Source of the DNA: Bacteroidetes bacterium HLUCCA01
Lineage (GTDB): Bacteria > Bacteroidota > Rhodothermia > Balneolales > HLUCCA01
Assembly: GCA_001314545.1 (NCBI GenBank)
Contig: LIHN01000019.1
Location: 62,001 to 126,000 of the forward strand
Direction of reading: 5' to 3'
DNA length: 64,000 bases
In this document: positions 26,504 through 36,646 of the stretch, one piece after another
Numbering within the stretch: position 1 is the first letter of the stretch
Layout: each line of letters opens with the position of its first letter
Translations under genes and position numbers: made by a program
The notes under the pieces: model-generated
The model's input: only the letters and a program-made list of their open reading frames with translations
What the model was told of the DNA's origin: nothing
Database searches by the model: none

Positions 26504-28498
26504 ATGACCAAAGACGAGGCCGTTTCCAGAGTCTGTGAGCTCAGAAACCTGCTGGATGAAGCCAACAAACAGTACTATGACCAGGCACAACCTGTAATCA
26601 GCGACCGCCAGTATGATACGTACATGCAAGAGCTGATGGGTCTCGAGGATGCCTACGGTCTGCATGATCCCGCCTCACCGAGCCGCCGCGTCGGAGAAAG
26701 CATATCCGAAGCATTTACAACCGTAGAGCATCCCCGTGCTATGCTCAGTCTGGCCAACACCTACAATGAGCAGGAGCTGCGTGAATTTGACCGCAGAGTC
26801 AAGGATCTGCTCGGGTCCAGACCGTTTACCTACTTCGTTGAACTGAAATTTGACGGTATGGCCCTGAGATTGCGCTATGAAAACGGAGTTTTGCAGCTGG
26901 CTGCCACACGGGGTAACGGCAGGCAGGGCGATGATATCACACAAAACGTGCGTACACTGCGCGATATTCCCCTCAAACTCAGTACCGATAACTGGCCTGA
27001 AATCGTTGAAGTTCGAGGGGAAGCCTACATGGAACGGGAGGCCTTCGCCCGCTTTAATGCTCAGCGGCAGGAAAATGGAGAGGCCGCGTTTGCCAATCCC
27101 CGAAATGCTACAGCCGGTTCGCTGAAACTTCTGGATTCGTCGCTGACCGCCCGCCGCCCCATACGATTCTTCTGCTATGATCTCATTCTTGATCAGGAAA
27201 CGGACTCGACCCATCTGCAACGCATGCAAATGCTCGAACAATGGGGTTTGAGAGTGTGCTCGCATCGATGGACCTGCCAGACCATTGAGGATGTACTGAA
27301 AATCATACAGTCGCTTGAACATACCCGTAAGGATCTCCCCTATGACACCGACGGCGTTGTAGTCAAGGTTAACGAAGACCGATACCGTGAAGAACTCGGG
27401 TATACCGCAAAAGCACCGAAATGGGCAATTGCCTACAAGTTTGAAGCTGAACAAGCCACTACAACCATCCGGGATATTACCCTGCAGGTAGGTCGGCTTG
27501 GAACCATAACCCCGGTTGCTGAACTCGAACCGGTGTTGCTGGCAGGTACCACCGTTAAGCGTGCCTCCCTGCACAATCAAGACGAAATTACGCGTAAAGA
27601 CATTCGCATCGGCGATCGTGTAATCATCGAAAAGGCCGGTGAAATCATCCCTCAGGTGGTGCAGGTAGCCTCACCAGACGACCCCGGCCGCTCACAACCC
27701 TACGTCATTCCCTTGCAGTGCCCGGCATGCCAGTCCGAGTTGGTACAGTCTCCGGGCGAAGTTGCCTTACGTTGTGTCAATCCAGAGTGTCCGCCGCAGG
27801 TTCGGATACGCATTGAGCATTTCGCTTCCAGGGATGCTATGGACATCGACGGTATGGGCGAAGCCGTTATTGACCAGCTGGTAGGCGCCAATCTGATACA
27901 CAACTATGCTGATCTATACAAACTGACCGTTGAAGATCTGCTCCCGCTGGACCGTATGGCCCAGAAAAGTGCCCGAAATCTCATCCATGCCATACAACAA
28001 AGCAAGAACAAACCCTTCGATAGATTGTTGTTCGGCCTTGGGATACGGTTTGTCGGCTCCACGGTAGCCCGTGATCTGGCCGATGCATACTCAACCATCG
28101 ATGCACTTATGCAGGCCAGCGAAGACCAGATTGCAGATGTGCACGGCATTGGTGTGAAAATTGCCGCATCGGTTCGGGATTTCATGGACCGGCCTGAAAA
28201 CCAACGAATAATCGAACAACTCCGGGATTATGGCTTGAAATTGCATCATGAAAAGCAGGAAGTGCACAGTAATTCACTGGAAGGATGCACCTTCGTCATA
28301 ACCGGAACACTGCCATCCCTTTCACGAAAAGAAGCTGCCGAGCTCATCCAGGCCCATGCCGGCAGCGTAACCGGGTCGGTAAGTAAAAATACAACCTATG
28401 TACTGGCCGGAGAGTCGGCCGGTTCCAAACTGGATAAAGCACAAAAACTGGGCATAAAAGTTGTCTCAGAAGAAGATCTGAAATCCATGATTTCCTGA
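26504..28498 (+). CDS. ligA: NAD-dependent DNA ligase
   Basis: YVELKFDGMALRLRYENGVL, TRGNGRQGDDIT, Zn motif CPACQSELVQ...CVNPECP, C-terminal BRCT FVITGTLPSLSRKEA. Confidence 0.98.
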   Translation: MTKDEAVSRVCELRNLLDEANKQYYDQAQPVISDRQYDTYMQELMGLEDAYGLHDPASPSRRVGESISEAFTTVEHPRAMLSLANTYNEQELREFDRRVKDLLGSRPFTYFVELKFDGMALRLRYENGVLQLAATRGNGRQGDDITQNVRTLRDIPLKLSTDNWPEIVEVRGEAYMEREAFARFNAQRQENGEAAFANPRNATAGSLKLLDSSLTARRPIRFFCYDLILDQETDSTHLQRMQMLEQWGLRVCSHRWTCQTIEDVLKIIQSLEHTRKDLPYDTDGVVVKVNEDRYREELGYTAKAPKWAIAYKFEAEQATTTIRDITLQVGRLGTITPVAELEPVLLAGTTVKRASLHNQDEITRKDIRIGDRVIIEKAGEIIPQVVQVASPDDPGRSQPYVIPLQCPACQSELVQSPGEVALRCVNPECPPQVRIRIEHFASRDAMDIDGMGEAVIDQLVGANLIHNYADLYKLTVEDLLPLDRMAQKSARNLIHAIQQSKNKPFDRLLFGLGIRFVGSTVARDLADAYSTIDALMQASEDQIADVHGIGVKIAASVRDFMDRPENQRIIEQLRDYGLKLHHEKQEVHSNSLEGCTFVITGTLPSLSRKEAAELIQAHAGSVTGSVSKNTTYVLAGESAGSKLDKAQKLGIKVVSEEDLKSMIS

Positions 28499-28520
28499 CA
28501 TCCCCATTTCATTGTTAACC

Positions 28521-28622
28521 ATGAAACCTACCACACAAACCACCGGTTACGGCACCCTGAACACCAATATATTCGTCATCATTGCTGTTGCCGCCCACGC
28601 CGAGCCGCTTTTGCAGGAATAG
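28521..28622 (+). CDS. Possible 33-aa small ORF upstream of symporter
   Basis: ATG..TAG encodes MKPTTQTTGYGTLNTNIFVIIAVAAHAEPLLQE, ending 3 bp before the symporter ATG; not in supplied ORF track. Confidence 0.3.
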   Translation: MKPTTQTTGYGTLNTNIFVIIAVAAHAEPLLQE

Positions 28623-28625
28623 CCC

Positions 28626-30074
28626 ATGTCACTTACCCTGCTCGATATAATCGCAATAATCGCATACCTTGCCCTGTGCGTAGTTATCGGCCTGAAGGTC
28701 GGTGGCAGACCCGGAGACACCGACTCCTACTTCACATCTCGCGGCAGCGTCCCCTGGTGGGCCGTTTCCTTCTCCATCGTGGCCACAGAAACCAGCATGT
28801 TAACCGTAATTTCCGTTCCGGCCGTGGCCTACCTGGGATCGCTCGCTTTTTTTCAGATTGTCATCGGGTACGTCATTGGCAGAATGATTGTAGCCTGGCT
28901 CATGCTTCCGGCCTATTTCACCTGTCAGCAACAAACCGCCTACTCTTTTTTTCAGGAACGTTTCGGTGCTGGATTTCGCAGAGCCATCTCGGGCACCTTT
29001 CTGACTACCCGACTTCTGGCCGATGGTGTGCGATTGTTTGCCGCTGCCATTCCCATCAAGGTGGTTACCGGCCTCGACTATCCAACATCAATTTTCATCA
29101 TTGCTGCCATGACCCTTGCCTACACCTACTATGGGGGGCTCAAATCGGTAATATGGATTGACGTACTTCAGCTTTTCGTTTACTTATCAGGTGGCATCTT
29201 TGTTATTTCCTGGATATTGGGCTCAGTTCTGCCCGTTGAAACGGGATTACTGCAAAACTCCGGCAAACTCACTGTCATCCAGCTGCCCACCAGCATTTCA
29301 GACCTCTTCTACGTTCCCTATAATCTTATTGGTGCTGTCATCGGTGGCATTTTCCTCACCCTCGCTTCCCACGGAACCGATCATCTCATAGTCCAGCGCC
29401 TGCTGGCCTGCGGAAGCCTGAAAAATGCACGTAAAGCATTGGTATCCAGCGCGTTATTTGTAATGCTTCAGTTCGGGTTATTCCTTTCGGTCGGGCTGGC
29501 CCTGTATGCATTTTACAACGGTGCGAGCATAGCAGCACTGGGCATCAACAACGGCGATGAAATTTTCCTCAAGTTCGTTACCGAACAAATACCTTCCGGC
29601 GTTACCGGTCTGATAATTGCGGGCCTTTTTGCAGCGGCGATGAGTACACTCAGCAGCTCACTGTCCGCATTATCGTCAACAACCCTGTTCGACATCTTTC
29701 CCAAACTGGCCTTGCGCCCCGATGCCATGCGGATATCCCGCTATCTGATGGTCGGCTGGACCCTGGTATTCTTCCTGTTCGCCGTATCGTTTACATCCAC
29801 GGAAAATCCAATCATCGAACTGGGACTGGGTATCGCAGGTTTCACCTATGGTGGATTGCTGGGTGCATTTTTTGTGGGTCGGTTCACTACCTTTTCAGCC
29901 ACAGCTGCCTTTGCCGGACTAATATCCTGTATTTCCGGTATGATATTGATTATATTTCTAACCGATATCGCATGGCCCTGGTACACTTTCTTGGGAATAT
30001 CCATATTCTTTACGGTAGCCGCACTGGTCAACCAGCTAAATCCAATAGCTGGCAAGACTTCACCAACCCCGTAA
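28626..30074 (+). CDS. Sodium:solute symporter family protein
   Basis: SSS family features: GLKVGGRPGDTDSYFTSRGSVPWWAVSFSIVATETSMLTVISVPA; GGLKSVIWIDVLQ; 13-TM-like hydrophobicity. Confidence 0.93.
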   Translation: MSLTLLDIIAIIAYLALCVVIGLKVGGRPGDTDSYFTSRGSVPWWAVSFSIVATETSMLTVISVPAVAYLGSLAFFQIVIGYVIGRMIVAWLMLPAYFTCQQQTAYSFFQERFGAGFRRAISGTFLTTRLLADGVRLFAAAIPIKVVTGLDYPTSIFIIAAMTLAYTYYGGLKSVIWIDVLQLFVYLSGGIFVISWILGSVLPVETGLLQNSGKLTVIQLPTSISDLFYVPYNLIGAVIGGIFLTLASHGTDHLIVQRLLACGSLKNARKALVSSALFVMLQFGLFLSVGLALYAFYNGASIAALGINNGDEIFLKFVTEQIPSGVTGLIIAGLFAAAMSTLSSSLSALSSTTLFDIFPKLALRPDAMRISRYLMVGWTLVFFLFAVSFTSTENPIIELGLGIAGFTYGGLLGAFFVGRFTTFSATAAFAGLISCISGMILIIFLTDIAWPWYTFLGISIFFTVAALVNQLNPIAGKTSPTP

Positions 30075-30089
30075 TTCGCTACATCCACT

Positions 30090-32504
30090 ATGATTAAACT
30101 CGAACAATTCGGGTTAGGCCGCAAGAAGAAAACGCAGTTTTCCCCAAAAAAAACCCGGAAGAACCGTGCCGGCGCAGACTCCTATGTAAAAGCCGCCATC
30201 ATACTTGGTTTCCTGAGTCTGGTTATTGGTTTTTTCCCTGGTAACACCTTCAGGGATTTTAACTACAAGGTAGGGGAACCCTGGCGCGATGACGACCTCA
30301 CCGCACCCTTTACCTTTAGTCTGCTCAAAGACCGTGAGGAAATTCGTGAGGAAGAAGAGGAAATCCGGCGCAATACCCCTGCTGTTTTTTACACCAACAG
30401 GGAAGCAACTTCGCAGGCTGAGTCACGCATTGATGACTTATTCAACAAGCTCACACCGGTTTTAAATGCTTATGAACAGTGGAACAATACACAACGGTCT
30501 GAACCGGATTCCCTGAACAACGACAGCCTGAATTTCCGGCAGACCCTGGATACGTCATCTATCCCGCTGTCGGCCGGCAGTATTCAATTGTTGCTGGATA
30601 ATTACGCGTCTTCCAGCTCCGGTTTAAACCAACGGCAAGTAGCCCGATTTATCGGCGTAGACATACGCATTCAGGTGAGTCGAATTATCCGGGAATTACA
30701 TGCCGATGGTGTTATAGATCGGGCCAAAAACGAGCTTAACAGCGCTGAAATTATTGTACGTGACGCCCGGGAACGCACCCAGCAAACCACGAATATTGCC
30801 TCCATGCGGGATATGGAGGAGGCACGTGAATTCGCCCGAACCCGTCTCAACCAAAACTTCCCCTCTGAAATTGCAGCCGTTGCCGGCGAAGTTTTTGAAC
30901 TGGTCTTCCTAGCCAACTATGCCTACAATCCTGAAGATACCCAACAGGCGGTAAATGAAGCCATAGATTCCATATCCCCCACCAAGGGAGCCGTCACAGC
31001 CGGACAAATGATAATCAGGAAAGGGGATCTTATTACACCGGAGCGACTTAGCATGCTCCAGAGTCTGGAAGCAGCACGCGCTGCCCGGGCCAGTGACCTT
31101 GAAATCTGGCAACAGACTGCAGGTAATGCACTCATCGTAACCGGTATTTTCCTGTTTTTCCTGATGTACCTGTACCTGTACCGAAACCCCATATTCGACA
31201 ATAATGCTATGCTCAGCCTGGTTTTGCTGGCCATGGGTATTGTCATTGCATTTGCGGTCTTCGCCATACGGCTGGAGGGGGTTTCCGTGTACCTGGTCCC
31301 TATTGCCATCGCACCGATTATCCTCACCATTATTTTTGATTCCAGAGTTGGTTTGATGAGCACTTCCGTGCTGGCCCTGCTGATTGCATTTATGAGCGGT
31401 AACAACTTCGAGTATGTGGTTGCCAGCATGTCGGCCAGCAGTATTGCCGTCTATTCGGTCCGGGATATCAAGAACAGAAGTCAATTTTTCCTGACCACCC
31501 CTGCCCTTGTATTCATCTCCTTCGGTATCATTCTCCTGGGCTTTGCCCTGAACAGACCCAATGCCTGGGATGGGTTTGGCAGCCAAATTCTGCACGTTGC
31601 AGGTGGAGCCGTTTTCATTTGGCTCACTTACCCGTTGATTCTGCTGTTCGAAAAGCTCTTCAAAGTCACCACCGAGGTATCGCTGCTGGAGCTCAATAAC
31701 AACAATCAACCCTTATTGAAGGAACTGATGACCCGGGCTCCGGGTACTTTTCAGCACAGTCTGCAGGTAGCCAACCTGGCCGAGGCGGCTGCAAGTGCAA
31801 TCAACGCCAATTCATTGCTGTGCAGAGTGGGCGCTTTGTACCACGATATCGGCAAAATGGAAAAACCCGAATACTTTGTCGAAAATCAGTTTGGAAGCAA
31901 TGAACACGACAAACTTAAGCCGCGCATGAGTGCCATGGTCATAAAAAATCATGTCACATCCGGAGTAAAAATGGCCCGGGAAGCCAATCTGCCTGACGTT
32001 CTGGTGGATTTTATCCAAACGCATCATGGAAACTCTGTAATCAGGTATTTCTATGACAAAGCGCTCAAAACCAATGAAAAAGGCAGTGAAGTGCGCGAAG
32101 ACGACTTCCGCTATGACGGTCCGATCCCAAATTCCAAGGAAACCGGCATTCTGCTGCTGGCCGATTGCATTGAAGCATCATCGCGGGCGATGAGTGAACC
32201 CGGTTACCAAAAACTTGAAAACCTTGTAAACCGGATGGTGGATGAACGCCTGGAAGAGGGGCAGCTGAACAACTGCGACCTCACCTATCGTGACCTCACA
32301 AAAATCAAAGAGGCTTTCCTGGGTATCCTGGTGGGTATGTATCACAGCCGGATTAAATATCCTGGACAGGACGAAAAAGACGGAACTGCTAAAGCTGCTG
32401 AACCCAAAAGTGAAAAAAATGAAATTAAGGGCAACAGTGAAGTACATGCGAATACCGTAACTGAAACGGACAACACCGACGGCGACCCGTCCGGCTCCGA
32501 CTAA
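30090..32504 (+). CDS. PgpH-like 7TM receptor-HD domain protein (putative cyclic-di-AMP phosphodiesterase family)
   Basis: Large N-terminal extracellular region, multiple TM segments, APGTFQHSLQVANLAEAAA...RVGALYHDIGKMEKPEYFVENQ HD motif. Confidence 0.9.
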   Translation: MIKLEQFGLGRKKKTQFSPKKTRKNRAGADSYVKAAIILGFLSLVIGFFPGNTFRDFNYKVGEPWRDDDLTAPFTFSLLKDREEIREEEEEIRRNTPAVFYTNREATSQAESRIDDLFNKLTPVLNAYEQWNNTQRSEPDSLNNDSLNFRQTLDTSSIPLSAGSIQLLLDNYASSSSGLNQRQVARFIGVDIRIQVSRIIRELHADGVIDRAKNELNSAEIIVRDARERTQQTTNIASMRDMEEAREFARTRLNQNFPSEIAAVAGEVFELVFLANYAYNPEDTQQAVNEAIDSISPTKGAVTAGQMIIRKGDLITPERLSMLQSLEAARAARASDLEIWQQTAGNALIVTGIFLFFLMYLYLYRNPIFDNNAMLSLVLLAMGIVIAFAVFAIRLEGVSVYLVPIAIAPIILTIIFDSRVGLMSTSVLALLIAFMSGNNFEYVVASMSASSIAVYSVRDIKNRSQFFLTTPALVFISFGIILLGFALNRPNAWDGFGSQILHVAGGAVFIWLTYPLILLFEKLFKVTTEVSLLELNNNNQPLLKELMTRAPGTFQHSLQVANLAEAAASAINANSLLCRVGALYHDIGKMEKPEYFVENQFGSNEHDKLKPRMSAMVIKNHVTSGVKMAREANLPDVLVDFIQTHHGNSVIRYFYDKALKTNEKGSEVREDDFRYDGPIPNSKETGILLLADCIEASSRAMSEPGYQKLENLVNRMVDERLEEGQLNNCDLTYRDLTKIKEAFLGILVGMYHSRIKYPGQDEKDGTAKAAEPKSEKNEIKGNSEVHANTVTETDNTDGDPSGSD

Positions 32505-32518
32505 AATCGTTTTGTACT

Positions 32519-33430
32519 GTGAAAGCACCCTTTAAAACGCATCTGGACAGCTATCTTGCATTTCTTCGTATTGAAAAGGCGCTCCAACCGAATACACTGG
32601 CCTCATATCGCCTTGACCTCACCCGATACCTGACTTTCTTATGTAGTGAACAGGGTTTTCAAAATATAGCGTATGTGGATGTCCATCATATTGAAGCTTT
32701 CCTTCAGGAGCTGAAGGCAGCCGGTCTGTCACCCGCCAGTTTAGGCAGAAATATTTCTTCTGTTCGAAATTTTCATACCTGGCTGGTTATGGAGCAACTT
32801 GCCCCTGCCAATCCCGCTGAACATATCGATCTGCCCAAAAACGTAAGGAAATTACCTGAAGTTTTGTCGGTGACAGAGGTAACCGATATGATTTCAGTAT
32901 ACTCAGACAGTGACAAACCTGCCGATCTGCGTAATCAGGCCGTGATTGAGCTGCTTTACAGTGCCGGTCTGCGCGTGTCTGAACTGACGGGCATGGTACT
33001 GGATCAGCTTTACTTTGAAATTGGGTTTGTTCGGGTAATCGGCAAAGGTAACAAAGAACGACTGGTACCGGTCGGGACGATTGCCGTTGAGACTGTCGAA
33101 AACTATCTTGAGCATGTCAGACCCACTTTTTTTCGCACCCGTGAAAAGTCGCGCGGCGCCGTATTTCTGAACCAACGAGGCGGCCCCCTATCCCGGATGG
33201 GCGTATGGAATATTGTACAGGAAGCAGCACTGCGCGCCGGAGTCACCAAAAACGTATATCCGCATATATTCCGGCACTCCTTTGCCACCCATCTGCTGGA
33301 AGGCGGGGCCGACCTGCGGGCTGTACAGGAAATGCTTGGTCACGTAAACATCACAACCACAGAGATATACACGCACGTAGACCGTAGTTTGCTTCATCAG
33401 ATTCATAAACAATACCACCCCAGGGCTTAA
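32519..33430 (+). CDS. xerD: Site-specific tyrosine recombinase XerC/XerD family (GTG start)
   Basis: ELLYSAGLRVSELTGM, HIFRHSFATHLLEGGADLRAVQEMLGHVNITTTEIYTHVD catalytic R/HxxR/H/Y. Confidence 0.9.
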   Translation: MKAPFKTHLDSYLAFLRIEKALQPNTLASYRLDLTRYLTFLCSEQGFQNIAYVDVHHIEAFLQELKAAGLSPASLGRNISSVRNFHTWLVMEQLAPANPAEHIDLPKNVRKLPEVLSVTEVTDMISVYSDSDKPADLRNQAVIELLYSAGLRVSELTGMVLDQLYFEIGFVRVIGKGNKERLVPVGTIAVETVENYLEHVRPTFFRTREKSRGAVFLNQRGGPLSRMGVWNIVQEAALRAGVTKNVYPHIFRHSFATHLLEGGADLRAVQEMLGHVNITTTEIYTHVDRSLLHQIHKQYHPRA

Positions 33431-33499
33431 CCCAACGTTCACAGACTGACTGGAAAAAGTCGCGTTTCAGCAACATCATAGAAAACAAACTGATACCCC

Positions 33500-34558
33500 A
33501 TGGAAGAACAGCAATACAATACCATCAACGCTATTGAATGGCGAGGTGATCACGTACGGATACTTGATCAGACGTTTTTACCGGGCCGGACCGTGTTCAG
33601 TGACATACGTGACGTTGGCCGGATGTGGGAAGCCATAAAAAAACTCCGTGTACGCGGTGCACCGGCAATTGGAATAGCCGCTGCATACGGTCTTTATCTG
33701 GGAGTCAGAGAACTCCACGAAAACAACTATTCCAGCTTCGAAATCGAAGTAAAAAGGATTTCGGAGTACCTTAACAGCGCACGGCCAACCGCGGTGAATC
33801 TGAGCTGGGCGCTGCACAGAATCCAGTCTACGCTGCACGCCCATCGCAATGAGTCCATTGCGGAGCTGAAAAACCGGGTACTCAAAACGGCACAGACTAT
33901 TCACGATGAAGACAAACGTGTGTGTAAATCCATTGGAATCAATGGCGTTGAACTGGTGGGAAAAAAAGCCCGGATACTTACGCATTGCAATACGGGCGCT
34001 CTGGCTACAGGCCAGTACGGAACGGCCCTATCGGTAATTTATCATGCGCACGAGGCAGGCAAGAAGATTCATGTCTGGGTTGATGAAACCCGGCCCTTAT
34101 TGCAAGGTGCACGACTTACGGCCTGGGAACTGCAACGGGCCAATATTCCCATGAAGCTGGTTACCGACTCCATGGCGGGTCACCTGATGTACACCGGCAA
34201 GGTTGACATGGTTATTGTAGGCACAGACCGTGTTGCGGCTAACGGTGATATGGCCAACAAAATCGGCACCTACAGTCTTGCTGTTCTGGCCAGACACCAC
34301 AACATTCCCTTTTATGTGGCCACTCCGGCTTCAACCATTGATTTGCAAATTGCTCATGGTGGAGATATACCCATTGAAGAGCGTGATCCACGTGAAATAA
34401 CAACCATCGGAAGTTCAGAGATTGCTCCGCCCAAGGTGGAAGTGTATAATCCGGCATTTGATATAACGCCGGCCGAACTGATCACAGCCTATATCACCGA
34501 AAAAGGAATCATCCGGCCGGCATTCCCGGAAAATCTGAAGAAGGCCTTCGGATCATGA
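33500..34558 (+). CDS. mtnA: S-methyl-5-thioribose-1-phosphate isomerase
   Basis: KKLRVRGAPAIGIAAAYGL, THCNTGALATGQYGTALSVI, VIVGTDRVAANGDMANKIGTYSLA. Confidence 0.95.
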   Translation: MEEQQYNTINAIEWRGDHVRILDQTFLPGRTVFSDIRDVGRMWEAIKKLRVRGAPAIGIAAAYGLYLGVRELHENNYSSFEIEVKRISEYLNSARPTAVNLSWALHRIQSTLHAHRNESIAELKNRVLKTAQTIHDEDKRVCKSIGINGVELVGKKARILTHCNTGALATGQYGTALSVIYHAHEAGKKIHVWVDETRPLLQGARLTAWELQRANIPMKLVTDSMAGHLMYTGKVDMVIVGTDRVAANGDMANKIGTYSLAVLARHHNIPFYVATPASTIDLQIAHGGDIPIEERDPREITTIGSSEIAPPKVEVYNPAFDITPAELITAYITEKGIIRPAFPENLKKAFGS

Positions 34559-34583
34559 CGGGTTGATGGTCTCGTTCTTCGTA

Positions 34584-35246
34584 CTAAATTTCGCTGTAAT
34601 CGTGATCGTTGTAGGCGAAGGCAAACTCCAGATTCTCCATTCCTCTACCTTTCCGAAGAATTACGGCTTCCTCCTGAGTCATATCAACTACGGTAGTTGG
34701 ATTGGATTCAAGGGGAAGTTCATCGTCAATAAACACATCAATATGATGCCTGAAATCCTCGAACATATCTTTTGTATCAAGATACTCGCGGTCAGGCGCA
34801 TCGGGGAGTTTGGCTGTAGCAGCCATTAACGGCTCACCTAGTTCCTGAACAATCATCTGGCATATGGCATGATCGGGGACTTTTATGCCGATTGTTTTTC
34901 TTCGTTCATGCATAAGCAGACGCGGAACTTCCTTTGTGCCGGGCAATACAAACGTGTAGGGACCCGGTATAAGGCGGCGAATAACCTTAAAATTGGTATC
35001 GGATAGTTTGCCAAATTTCGAAACGCCATTCAGGCCGTCTGTTATGAGGGTAAAAAGGTGATCTTTTTTAAGATTCCGCATTGAGCGAATCCGGTCTACA
35101 CTTTTTTTACTGGAATATGCACACGCAAGCGCATACTGGCTGTCAGTGGGTAATAGGATGACCGCACCGGCGCGCAGACGATCAACAATTTCAAATACAC
35201 GCTTCTGATGCGGATTTTGTGGATGCAGTACGATTCGTTCGGCCAT
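34584..35246 (-). CDS. L-threonylcarbamoyladenylate synthase family (Sua5/YciO/YrdC)
   Basis: RLRAGAVILLPTDSQYALACA, PGPYTFVLPGTKEVPRLL motifs. Confidence 0.9.
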   Translation of the reverse strand: MAERIVLHPQNPHQKRVFEIVDRLRAGAVILLPTDSQYALACAYSSKKSVDRIRSMRNLKKDHLFTLITDGLNGVSKFGKLSDTNFKVIRRLIPGPYTFVLPGTKEVPRLLMHERRKTIGIKVPDHAICQMIVQELGEPLMAATAKLPDAPDREYLDTKDMFEDFRHHIDVFIDDELPLESNPTTVVDMTQEEAVILRKGRGMENLEFAFAYNDHDYSEI

Positions 35247-35263
35247 AATATCTCGTTAAAACG

Positions 35264-35291
35264 AAAAAGGCCTCCCGAAGGAGGCCCTTTT
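35264..35291 (-). terminator. Rho-independent terminator of the PFK gene, UUCG tetraloop
   Basis: Minus strand GGCCTCC-TTCG-GGAGGCC followed by TTTTTCG; stem 35269-35286. Confidence 0.88.
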
Positions 35292-35293
35292 AC

Positions 35294-36646
35294 TTATTTT
35301 TTTGCTTTTTTTGCGGCTTCCTTCTCTTTCTTTTCTACAGGAAGGTCCGGTACCTGAGACGCGTCCTCATGCTGAATTTCCTGACTGAAAAGCTGGTCGT
35401 TCTCCAGCAGGTAATAGAACTGTTTCCGGAAGTCATCCAGGGTCATACCACACGTATCTGCAAATTTAGCGAGCTCGTGCGGGTCATTGAAATCGTCGGT
35501 GTTCAGACGCAACATGTAGTTACGGGCAATCTGGTACGACTCCGAGTGGATATCTACCAGGCGAACTTTCGTACGACCCGTCTTCGGATCCATGATATCC
35601 TTGAAGTACATGGGAACGAAATTACCGTTCTGAACCGATACCATGGCTGCATTCCCGCCGTTGATAATAAAATCGGCCGCGCAATATCCCAGATCACGGG
35701 TGTATTCCATGTCATAGGGAATCGGGTCCGCACAGCGCAGCTCATAACCGATATTCTTGGCTACAAGAGTTGCCTTCTGACCAAATTGCTCGAGCCGCTT
35801 CTGCACCAGCATTTTGAGAATTTCGCCAAAGTTGATTTCAGCAAAACGTACGTTATTGTGTGCATCCCGCTCAATTTCAGCAAGTTTTTCCAGATCAGTA
35901 GGGTCAATACGGTCGATGAGACCTTCAGCCAGAATCGCAACACCGTCCTGCTTGCCATAACTCATACGCTTGATAATGGCGCCCACCAGAATATCAACGA
36001 TATTCATAAGGGAAATTTTGCCGGGAGCAAATTCCTCGGGTATGATACTCAGCGTGGCGCCGGCGGCTTTGCCGATTCCAAGTGCGAGGTGACCTGCATT
36101 ACGCCCCATTGAAACCACAAAATACCATCGTGAAGTGGTTTGGGCGTCAACCATGATATTCTTGACGATCTCAACACCGATGTGGCGGGCCGTCTGATAG
36201 CCGAACGTAGGCAGACCAAAAGGCAGTGCCAGATCATTGTCAATAGTTTTGGGAACATGAACCACACGGATTCTTCCGTCGGCCATTTCTTCAACACATT
36301 TAGCTGAATAAGCTGTGTCATCACCACCGATGGTAATAAGTCTGTCTACATTAAGACGCAACAGGGAGGTTACTGTATTTTCGAGGTGCTTTTTTTCCTT
36401 GGTAGGGTTGTCCCGCGCAATTCCGATATGGGATCCGCCACGGAAATGAATTCGGCTTACACTGTCGATATTGAGTATGGAGTGATGTGAAATATCACCG
36501 CGCATAATCCACTTGAATCCATCATGGATTCCAACCACCTCATTTTTTTCCATGATGGCTCGGATGGTAGCCGCACTGATTACACTATTGATACCCGGGG
36601 CAGGACCGCCTGCGACCAAAATCGCTATTCTTTTATGGGAAATCAT
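35294..36646 (-). CDS. 6-phosphofructokinase family, PPi-type active-site motifs (GGDDT / PKTIDND)
   Basis: AILVAGGPAPGINSVI, LITIGGDDT, VPKTIDNDLALPFGLPTFGYQTA. Confidence 0.92.
   Translation of the reverse strand: MISHKRIAILVAGGPAPGINSVISAATIRAIMEKNEVVGIHDGFKWIMRGDISHHSILNIDSVSRIHFRGGSHIGIARDNPTKEKKHLENTVTSLLRLNVDRLITIGGDDTAYSAKCVEEMADGRIRVVHVPKTIDNDLALPFGLPTFGYQTARHIGVEIVKNIMVDAQTTSRWYFVVSMGRNAGHLALGIGKAAGATLSIIPEEFAPGKISLMNIVDILVGAIIKRMSYGKQDGVAILAEGLIDRIDPTDLEKLAEIERDAHNNVRFAEINFGEILKMLVQKRLEQFGQKATLVAKNIGYELRCADPIPYDMEYTRDLGYCAADFIINGGNAAMVSVQNGNFVPMYFKDIMDPKTGRTKVRLVDIHSESYQIARNYMLRLNTDDFNDPHELAKFADTCGMTLDDFRKQFYYLLENDQLFSQEIQHEDASQVPDLPVEKKEKEAAKKAKK

Noticed and set aside
26675-27580. 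301-aa minus-strand ORF
   Set aside because: Entirely antisense to ligA, which has full family motifs; no recognisable motif in the shadow frame.
30909-31709. 266-aa minus-strand ORF (and 30923-31429)
   Set aside because: Antisense to the PgpH-like HD gene; low-complexity composition typical of a shadow ORF.
32519-33430. Tyrosine recombinase as evidence for an integrative mobile element
   Set aside because: Sequence and length fit a chromosomal XerC/D; it is flanked by core genes, with no tRNA, att-like repeat or cargo.
35369-36112. 247-aa plus-strand ORF
   Set aside because: Antisense to the PFK gene, with no family motif.
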